From: Caldilineaceae bacterium
GTDB lineage: Bacteria > Chloroflexota > Anaerolineae > Caldilineales > Caldilineaceae
Direction of reading: 5' to 3'
DNA length: 64,000 nucleotides
Assembly: GCA_020634755.1 (NCBI GenBank)
Contig: JACKBC010000029.1
Coordinates: forward strand, 20,142 to 84,141
In this document: positions 57,933 through 64,000 of the stretch, one piece after another
Position numbering within the stretch: the first letter of the stretch is position 1
Layout of the letters: each line of letters opens with the position of its first letter
Made by a program: the position numbers and the translations under genes
The notes under the pieces: model-generated
The model's input: only the letters and a program-made list of their open reading frames with translations
The model's database searches: none
Told to the model about the DNA's origin: nothing

Positions 57933-58008
57933 ATTGCGTAGATTCACGCCCGCCATTAAAATCGTAAGCAACAAGAAATGTAACAACCACACACAGCGAC
58001 CCAAAACC

Positions 58009-59418
58009 ATGCTAAGATTAAATCGACAACAAACGCTCCAGCAGCTGCCGGCCGAATGGCCTGATTCACTGCTGCCTCATATTCAACAGAGCCTGGCCGC
58101 CGGGGGGCGCAAATTGGTGGTGCTCGACGATGACCCCACCGGTACGCAGACTGTTTATGACATCCCCGTCTTGACCGAATGGTCGGTGGATGTGTTGGCA
58201 ACGGAACTATCTAACGCGCTGCCAGCGTTCTACATACTGACCAATTCGCGCAGCCTGCCGGCCGCCGCCGCCCAGGCCCTCAACCGCGAAATCGGTCAAA
58301 ATCTGTTGGCGGCCGGACAACGGGCCGGCCGTGCGTTTGCCGTGGTCAGCCGTAGCGACTCAACGCTGCGCGGCCACTACCCCGCCGAGGTAGATGCACT
58401 AGCTGCCGCATTGGGGCAGGATGTAGACGCCACGCTGATTATCCCCTTCTTTTTGGAAGGCGGTCGTTTGACCATCAACGATGTGCATTATGTGGCCGAA
58501 GGCGATGAGCTAATTCTGGCCGCCGCAACGCCTTTTGCTCAAGACGCCGCCTTTGGCTATAGCGCGTCCAATCTGCGCGATTGGGTGGTGGAAAAGACCA
58601 ACGGGCGCGTGCAACCAGCGCAGATTTACGCGGTTTCACTGGAGCAGATTCGCACGGGTGGTCCCCAAAGCGTGGCCCAACAGCTCATCAGCCTGCCCAA
58701 AGGCAGCGTCTGTATCATTAACTCCGTCAGCCTGCGCGATCAGGAGGTCTTTGTAGCCGGGTTATTGGCTGCCGAAGAAGCCGGTAAGCAATTTATCTTT
58801 CGCACGGCGGCCTCCTTTGTGCAGGCGCGTTTGGGGCTGGCCACTCGGCCCATCCTGACCCAGCAGCAACTGGACATGCCCCCGCACGGCGGCGGTTTGG
58901 TGGTGGTGGGCTCCTATGTGCCCAAGACAACCAGCCAGCTGGCCGCGCTATTGGCGCAAGGGGACTGTACCGCCGTGGAAATCAACGTGGCCGCGCTGCT
59001 TGATGACAACAGCCGTGACGCTGTGCTCCAAGAGGCGGCCCAAACCATGGCCAGCGCGCTGGCGGCCAATCAAGATGTGGTGGTTTACACCAGTCGGCAG
59101 CTTATTACTGCGGACACTGGGGCCGAAAGTCTGGCCATTGGTCAGCGAGTGTCGGACGGGCTGGTGGCGCTGGTGCAGGGTTTAACCGTGCCGCCGCGTT
59201 ATCTGCTGGCCAAGGGCGGCATTACGTCCAGCGATGTGGCCACCAAAGGGCTGGGGGTCAAGCGCGCGCTGGTGCTGGGGCAGATTTTACCCGGCGTGCC
59301 GGTCTGGCGCATTGGCGCAGAAAGCCGCTTCCCCGGCATGCCCTATATTGTCTTCCCTGGCAATGTGGGCGACGAAAATGCCGTAGCCAATGTGGTCAAA
59401 GCGCTGCGCATAGCGTAA
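58009..59418 (+). CDS. Four-carbon acid sugar kinase family protein (DUF1537)
   Basis: A 469-aa kinase of the OtnK/DtnK family, phosphorylating four-carbon acid sugars such as 3-oxo-tetronate or threonate. I start it at 'MLRLNRQQTLQQL' (58009); the frame open to 57934 crosses the end of a family-2 repeat. The substrate motif 'VVLDDDPTGTQTVYD' and the 'VSRSDSTLRGHYP' block are in the N-terminal domain. The C-terminal nucleotide-binding domain shows 'LAKGGITSSDVATKGLGV' and 'PVWRIGAESRFPGMPYIVFP'. No dehydrogenase, aldolase or transporter partner lies next to it, so the pathway is not shown. It is flanked on both sides by family-2 repeats. Confidence 0.9.
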   Translation: MLRLNRQQTLQQLPAEWPDSLLPHIQQSLAAGGRKLVVLDDDPTGTQTVYDIPVLTEWSVDVLATELSNALPAFYILTNSRSLPAAAAQALNREIGQNLLAAGQRAGRAFAVVSRSDSTLRGHYPAEVDALAAALGQDVDATLIIPFFLEGGRLTINDVHYVAEGDELILAAATPFAQDAAFGYSASNLRDWVVEKTNGRVQPAQIYAVSLEQIRTGGPQSVAQQLISLPKGSVCIINSVSLRDQEVFVAGLLAAEEAGKQFIFRTAASFVQARLGLATRPILTQQQLDMPPHGGGLVVVGSYVPKTTSQLAALLAQGDCTAVEINVAALLDDNSRDAVLQEAAQTMASALAANQDVVVYTSRQLITADTGAESLAIGQRVSDGLVALVQGLTVPPRYLLAKGGITSSDVATKGLGVKRALVLGQILPGVPVWRIGAESRFPGMPYIVFPGNVGDENAVANVVKALRIA

Positions 59419-59435
59419 GAACCGCTCCGTAAATA

Positions 59436-59510
59436 ACGGTGTTGGCGATGCAGGTGTCGGTCTCGATTGGGGATCCGGCCCTATGTCTTGCCATTGCAAT
59501 TTACTGATAG
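59436..59510 (+). repeat. Dispersed repeat family 2, copy F
   Basis: 'ACGGTGTTGGCGATGCAGGT' followed by 'CGGTCTCGATTGGGGATCCG' and ending 'TTGCCATTGCAATTTACTGA', 17 bp after the DUF1537 stop. The left end lacks the CACCGCA part and the inverted ends have diverged. Confidence 0.75.
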
Positions 59511-59638
59511 TTGCAGCCATGGCGCATCGATGCCTGGCGCACCCAAAGAGTCAAGATGAACAGGTGACGACATGAGGGGATTGCATGAGGTGCAATCTTG
59601 TCAGCCGTGCCTCTTGTTGTTTAGATTGGAATTGAAGA

Positions 59639-62287
59639 TTGAAGAAAAAATTTTGGCCCATGCGCCAATCTGTTGATACCCGCTGTTTGCTCGTCTTCGT
59701 TGCTGTTTTCCTCACATTCCTGATTACAAGTTGCGGTTCGGAAGAAAAAAAGGTTGATCTGAGCGAACCCATTGGGGGACGCGTTTCTCTCTGGCATAGT
59801 TGGACCGGCGCGCAGGCCGATACATTGGCCGGTGTGCTGGCCACATTTCAGGAGATTCACCCCGACATACTCGTGCAGGTAACCTATATCCCCAGCGATG
59901 AAATGTTGGATCGTTATCTGTCGGCGGCAGATTCAGGGCTGGGCCCCGATATTTTCCTGGGCGCGGGTGAATGGACGCCACAGCTGGCCGAGCGCCACTT
60001 AATTGTCGATCTGTCGCGCCTGATTCAAAGTGATCAGGCCTATAGCGGTGAAGGTGAGGCCGACAACGACCCCATTCGCCGTATTCTTAGCCGCTATACG
60101 CCCGCCACGCTGGATGCCGTGCGTCATGGCGGCGGCCTATATGGTCTACCCCAAGCGCTCAATGTGCAGGCGCTGCTCTATAACAAGACGCTCGTGGCTG
60201 ATCCGCCGACGACGCTGGACCAATTGCTGGGCCAGGCCACCCAAGGAACCACGGTGGGGATGAGCATTACGTTTGAGGATGCTTTCTGGGGTGTGCCCGC
60301 CTTTGGCGGCCAGCTGCGCGATGATGAAGGACGTTACATCCTTGACCGCGGCGGCATGGCCAACTGGCTAAACTGGCTCAAAAATGCCCGCGAAGCGCCC
60401 GGCATGATTTTAGATGCAGACCGCCGAGAGCTGCGCAAGCGCTTTCGCGCCCAGGAATTGGCGATTTACATTGGGTTCTCCGATGAACTGCCGGAGATTA
60501 CGCGCGCGCCCGATGAAAGTGAAGCCGAGGGCGACCCGCCCATTAGCGAAGAGCAGCTGGGAGTCAGCCCGCTGCCCACCGGCCCCATTGGCAACCCGGG
60601 ACCGTTTTTGCACGTCAACACCTTCTTTTTTAACACGGCATCCTCGGCAGAGCAGTTTGCTCGCGCCTTTACGCTGGCCGATTTTATGTCCAATGCGGAG
60701 CAAAGCTTGGACATGATGCGTCAGGGACGCATTGTGCCTGCCAATACGGATGTGCGTGTAAACCCGCGGCTGGATCCCAAAATGGCGGCCTTTGTGTCAC
60801 AAGCGCGCAGCGCCACACCGCTGCCCATTGGCGACTATTTTGCCGAGTTTCAGCGCGCCGGCAACACCAGCTATCGGCAAGTGTTGGAAGGGCTGGTGCA
60901 GCCGGCGCAGGCCGCCATCGATCTGACGGAAACGCTCAATCGGGCCGCCGGCATTGAACTGGCGGAGGATTCGTCTATTGCTTGTCTGGATACGGGACAG
61001 ATTACCATTTTGGATGGTGCGACGTTGGCCAATACGCCGTGGGAAAAATCTGCCGACAGCCAGCCTGATACGGCGGCTAAATTTGGCAGCGATGGGCTGG
61101 CCCAAGTGATCCAACAGTTTAAGCAGGTTTGCCCCTCCATTATTGTGCGGCGCACGCTCTTAACGCCCACCGAGTGGCTGCAACGCATCCGCAGCGCAGA
61201 AAGTGGCGGATTGGGCGCCGATCTACTTTTTGGCCCGCATACGGCCATTCCAGAACTGGCCGAAGCTGAACGTATTCAGGACATTACCGGCCGCGTAACA
61301 GCCGAGGAAGTGCAGCAATTCTTGCCCAACGCGCTGGACGCGCTCCGCTATCAGGAACGTCTGTATGGCATGCCATATGGCGTAGATGTTCAGGCCATGT
61401 ATTACAACAAGCAGCTCGTGCAAGACCCCATTGGCACGCTCGATGATATAGCGCGCTTTGCCGACGTCAACGCACCAACCGCCATCCAGAGCGGCTTTGA
61501 CGCGGGGTACTGGGGTTTGAGCGCCTTTGGCGAAGACCTGCCGCCGGCGGCTACGGGGGCGAATAGTGCCGAAATGGACATAGAGACCGCCTATTTTAGT
61601 CTAGATATGCAGGCAATGGTGGACTGGCTAAACTGGCTGCACAATGTGCAAAACACGCCCGGCATCCTCATTAGTGCCGATTACGCGCAACTGTGGGATA
61701 GCTTCAGCGGCGAAAGCAGCGCCTACTACATTGGCTCTTCCGCTGTTTGGTACGCGCTTGAGCAGGAGTTGGGGAGCGAAAAGCTGGGCGTGCTCAAGTT
61801 GCCAGCCGGGCCGCAAGGAGAAAGCCATGCCTTGCTGCACACAACCGGCTTTCTCTTTAACGCCGATGCGTCCGATACGCAGATGGAATTGGCGCTCCAA
61901 TTTGCCCACTTTGCCAGCAGTTTGGACAGCCAACAAATGCTCATGAAGCAGGTTGGCCACACGCCCGTGAATGTGGGCGTCAACACCGATTCGACCGGCC
62001 CGGTCGCCATTTTTGCCCAAAGCGTTGACGAGGCGACAATTGGCCCAATCGGCCAACTGGCAACGCTGCTCGACAGCGCCGGTGATAAAGCGTATGATGA
62101 TGTCTTGGTGGATGGCTTGCAACCCAGCGTGGCCGTATCCAATATGGCGACCCAGCTGGCGCAGATTGCCCAAACAGATGTGATGACGCCCACGGCGGAC
62201 GGTATGCTGACCCTGCGCTTTGGAGATTTACAGCTCAACCTGCTGCATGTGGACAGCTTGAACTTGATTACGGAGAATCCCGAATGA
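59639..62287 (+). CDS. Solute-binding lipoprotein with two tandem SBP domains
   Basis: An 882-aa lipoprotein. The start is TTG 59639 ('MKKKFWPMRQSVDTRC') or ATG 59660; the ribosome site is weak for both. Lipobox 'LITSC' gives C32. Domain 1 (about 45-435) has 'RVSLWHSWTGAQADTLAGV' and 'PDIFLGAGEWTPQLAE'; domain 2 (about 440-865) repeats the fold ('GGLGADLLFGPHTAIPELAE'). Both halves carry matching blocks ('NWLNWLKNAREAPGMI' and 'DWLNWLHNVQNTPGIL'), so the gene arose by internal duplication. The fold is that of family-1 (sugar/oligosaccharide) binding proteins, but no permease or ATPase gene is beside it. Its stop overlaps the MscS start by 4 bp, so the channel is the likely partner. Confidence 0.85.
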   Translation: MKKKFWPMRQSVDTRCLLVFVAVFLTFLITSCGSEEKKVDLSEPIGGRVSLWHSWTGAQADTLAGVLATFQEIHPDILVQVTYIPSDEMLDRYLSAADSGLGPDIFLGAGEWTPQLAERHLIVDLSRLIQSDQAYSGEGEADNDPIRRILSRYTPATLDAVRHGGGLYGLPQALNVQALLYNKTLVADPPTTLDQLLGQATQGTTVGMSITFEDAFWGVPAFGGQLRDDEGRYILDRGGMANWLNWLKNAREAPGMILDADRRELRKRFRAQELAIYIGFSDELPEITRAPDESEAEGDPPISEEQLGVSPLPTGPIGNPGPFLHVNTFFFNTASSAEQFARAFTLADFMSNAEQSLDMMRQGRIVPANTDVRVNPRLDPKMAAFVSQARSATPLPIGDYFAEFQRAGNTSYRQVLEGLVQPAQAAIDLTETLNRAAGIELAEDSSIACLDTGQITILDGATLANTPWEKSADSQPDTAAKFGSDGLAQVIQQFKQVCPSIIVRRTLLTPTEWLQRIRSAESGGLGADLLFGPHTAIPELAEAERIQDITGRVTAEEVQQFLPNALDALRYQERLYGMPYGVDVQAMYYNKQLVQDPIGTLDDIARFADVNAPTAIQSGFDAGYWGLSAFGEDLPPAATGANSAEMDIETAYFSLDMQAMVDWLNWLHNVQNTPGILISADYAQLWDSFSGESSAYYIGSSAVWYALEQELGSEKLGVLKLPAGPQGESHALLHTTGFLFNADASDTQMELALQFAHFASSLDSQQMLMKQVGHTPVNVGVNTDSTGPVAIFAQSVDEATIGPIGQLATLLDSAGDKAYDDVLVDGLQPSVAVSNMATQLAQIAQTDVMTPTADGMLTLRFGDLQLNLLHVDSLNLITENPE

Positions 62288-63816
62288 ACTTTGACGATCC
62301 GCGCATCACCGCCTTGTGGGATCAGCTAAACACGCTCATCATCTTGCTAGATCGCCCGGTGGTGCAGCGCCAACTATGGGCTTTTGCTTTGGTGCTGCTC
62401 ATCTCCTGGCTACTGCCCACTGCGGTCCAAATGTTCGATGTACGCCCAGAGCGCGTGGCGCGCACGGCCTGGCAGCGGCGCTTGTGGCGACGCATCCGCA
62501 ACATCCGCTATGTCTATTTTCCGCTGCTGGGTATCTTGCTGGGCCAGTTTGTGATCCAATACTTTGTCAGCCTAGACTGGCGCTCCGGGCTAATTTTGCG
62601 CCTGTTGCCAATTTTTTGGTTTCTGCTCATTTACCGAGTTTTGATTGCCATCTTCTATGCGTTCTTTGATGAAGATGGCGCCCGCGCCTATCAACGCTAT
62701 TTTATTCTGCCCGTTTTTATCATTTTTGTGCTGGTAAATCTAAATTTCAACTTTGCCGGCGCCTTCTCCGTGGGGCAAATCCCGCTGCTTTCGTTTCAAG
62801 ACACGCAACTGACCGTGGGCGCCATCTTCCGCTCTATTGTGGTGCTCTATCTATTTTTTGCGGTAGCCTGGCTCACCAGCGACATATTGGAGCGGCTTGT
62901 TTTTCCGCGCGTCTCTGCCGATGCCGGTCTTTCTAACGCCATTGTGGTGACCGTTTATTACACGGTGGTGGTCATCGGCTTCCTTAGCTCGGCCGGGACG
63001 CTGGGCATTAACTTGTCGTCGCTGGCCATTATCGGTGGTGGGCTGACGGTGGGTATCGGCTTTGGTCTGCAAGATCTGGTCAATAACTTTATCAGCGGCA
63101 TTTTGTTGCTCTTTGAGCGTACGCTGCGTCCGGGCGATGTGGTCGAAGTCAATGGGCAGCGGGGAGAGGTGAAGCAGCTGCGCATGAGGTCCACCATGTT
63201 GCGCACGCTGGACAATACGGAAATCGTGGTGCCCAACAAAAACTTTCTCAATTCAAGCATTTCGAACTATACACAAACTGACCGCGTTGTACGTCAACTC
63301 ATAAATGTCGGCGTCAGCTATAACAGCGATCCCACCGACGTGCGCGATATTTTATTAGCGGTTGCCGACCGCCATGGCCGCGTCCTGCACAAGCCGGAGC
63401 CATCGGTGCAATTTGCCGATTTTGGTGAATCTTCGTTAGATTTTCAGCTGCTTGTATACATTGATGATCCCATGGCGGCCAACCGCATTTTGAGCGATCT
63501 GCGCTTTATGATCTGGAATGAATTTGAGAAACATCACATTGAGATTCCCTTTCCCCAGCGCGATTTGCACGTACGCAGCGGGCTGCCGGAATTTATAACA
63601 AAGGCGCCTGAAAATGGCGCGGCCACGCCGGAAGCCAACGCCGCCGGCCAGCCGGCCAATGCGGATAGGGCCAAGAATGACAAAGCTCAAAATGACAGAG
63701 TCCAAGGTGACAGAGTCCAAGGTGACAAAGCACCGAGTACGAAGATACCGGGTGATAAAATATCGGGCGACAAGATCCCAGGAGATAAGATACGCGGCGA
63801 CAAAATAACGGGGTGA
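62284..63816 (+). CDS. MscS-family mechanosensitive ion channel with charged repeat tail
   Basis: A 510-aa membrane protein with about six to seven spans before the channel core. The pore helix and beta domain are clear: 'GLTVGIGFGLQDLVNNFISG', 'LLFERTLRPGDVVEVNGQRG' and 'NTEIVVPNKNFLNSSISNYTQ'. MscS channels open under membrane tension and release osmolytes. From about residue 455 the tail is disordered and built of repeated units ('DRVQGD', 'IPGDKISGDKI', 'RGDKITG'), reflecting a degenerate 15-bp DNA repeat at about 63670-63813. Start overlaps the upstream binding-protein stop (ATGA), so the pair is translated together. Confidence 0.92.
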   Translation: MNFDDPRITALWDQLNTLIILLDRPVVQRQLWAFALVLLISWLLPTAVQMFDVRPERVARTAWQRRLWRRIRNIRYVYFPLLGILLGQFVIQYFVSLDWRSGLILRLLPIFWFLLIYRVLIAIFYAFFDEDGARAYQRYFILPVFIIFVLVNLNFNFAGAFSVGQIPLLSFQDTQLTVGAIFRSIVVLYLFFAVAWLTSDILERLVFPRVSADAGLSNAIVVTVYYTVVVIGFLSSAGTLGINLSSLAIIGGGLTVGIGFGLQDLVNNFISGILLLFERTLRPGDVVEVNGQRGEVKQLRMRSTMLRTLDNTEIVVPNKNFLNSSISNYTQTDRVVRQLINVGVSYNSDPTDVRDILLAVADRHGRVLHKPEPSVQFADFGESSLDFQLLVYIDDPMAANRILSDLRFMIWNEFEKHHIEIPFPQRDLHVRSGLPEFITKAPENGAATPEANAAGQPANADRAKNDKAQNDRVQGDRVQGDKAPSTKIPGDKISGDKIPGDKIRGDKITG

Positions 63817-63976
63817 GCAGATAGATGGTTGGTCAGTGCGTCCCGCCTATTTTCAGTTCTGGCGAATCCACCACTTTTTGAGTATACTATTCCTTATAGC
63901 TCTCTCCCGTTTTACCTGTTTTCACCACAACCAAAACCAAAAAGCGATAGTATAAAAGAGATATAAGGAAAAAATC

Positions 63977-64000
63977 ATGAAGCATCCATCCAAACTATTT
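63977..64000 (+). CDS. Start of an unidentified gene, cut by the window edge
   Basis: An ATG at 63977 follows AAGGA (63965-63969) at good spacing; eight codons (MKHPSKLF) are visible. A TATA-rich stretch (63948-63956) upstream may be part of its promoter. Nothing can be said of its function. The preceding 63817-63964 shows no gene. Confidence 0.6.

Overview
The window looks like a piece of a Chloroflexota chromosome (Anaerolineae/Caldilineae-like). This is inferred from gene content only: giant SdrD-B/DUF11 secreted proteins, very large SARP-NTPase-TPR regulators, secreted proteins ending in a 'YLPL' tail, and many small palindromic intergenic repeats. No 16S rRNA or similar marker is present. 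Nothing looks like a prophage, an intact transposase-bearing element or a CRISPR array.

Layout. 1-1.45 kb: the 3' end of an AcuI/YhdH-type reductase and a VapBC-like toxin-antitoxin pair with a palindromic candidate operator. 1.76-14.84 kb (all minus strand, read right to left): a urea/ureide nitrogen-scavenging cluster, urtABCDE (urea ABC importer), ureGFD (urease maturation), ureA, ureB, a hydantoin/allantoin racemase, an allantoinase and ureC. No ureE is seen, and UreG ends in a histidine tail. A 180-bp tandem duplication separates ureD from ureA. 15.4-22.1 kb: a kinase-like protein, a Tat/lipobox dienelactone hydrolase, tRNA-Arg(TCG), a phosphatidylcholine-synthase-like enzyme, thioredoxin reductase, MurJ, and a short pseudogene remnant fused in frame behind murJ. 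22.1-22.8 kb: a second toxin-antitoxin-like pair with a PIN toxin. 22.9-29.3 kb: two tandem SARP-NTPase-TPR regulators. 29.4-32.3 kb: a nitrilase, an AhpD-like protein and an MddA-like methyltransferase. 32.5-36.6 kb: a 1363-aa protein built like animal soluble adenylyl cyclase (two cyclase modules, NTPase, TPR). 36.9-37.8 kb: a small cNMP-fold protein and a small membrane protein.

38.1-54.5 kb: a cell-surface island with a 1468-aa secreted metalloprotease, a 97-aa secreted protein, and two giant SdrD-B/DUF11 proteins that share two nearly identical DNA modules. All three large proteins end in a similar 'LYLPL' tail. 54.8-64 kb: an MFS transporter fused to HEAT-like repeats, a four-carbon acid sugar kinase (DUF1537), and a tandem-duplicated solute-binding lipoprotein translationally coupled to an MscS channel. 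The start of one more gene lies at the right edge.

How the genes work together. The 1.8-14.8 kb cluster would import urea, open the allantoin ring to allantoate, and hydrolyse urea to ammonia and CO2 with a nickel urease matured by UreDFG. The enzymes linking allantoate to urea are not in the window. Intergenic DNA is rich in two dispersed palindrome-ended repeat families (about 88 bp, four copies; about 80 bp, five copies plus one partial), a REP-like family, and long perfect palindromes acting as terminators. Coordinates were read by eye; family calls rest on motifs and length, not on database searches.
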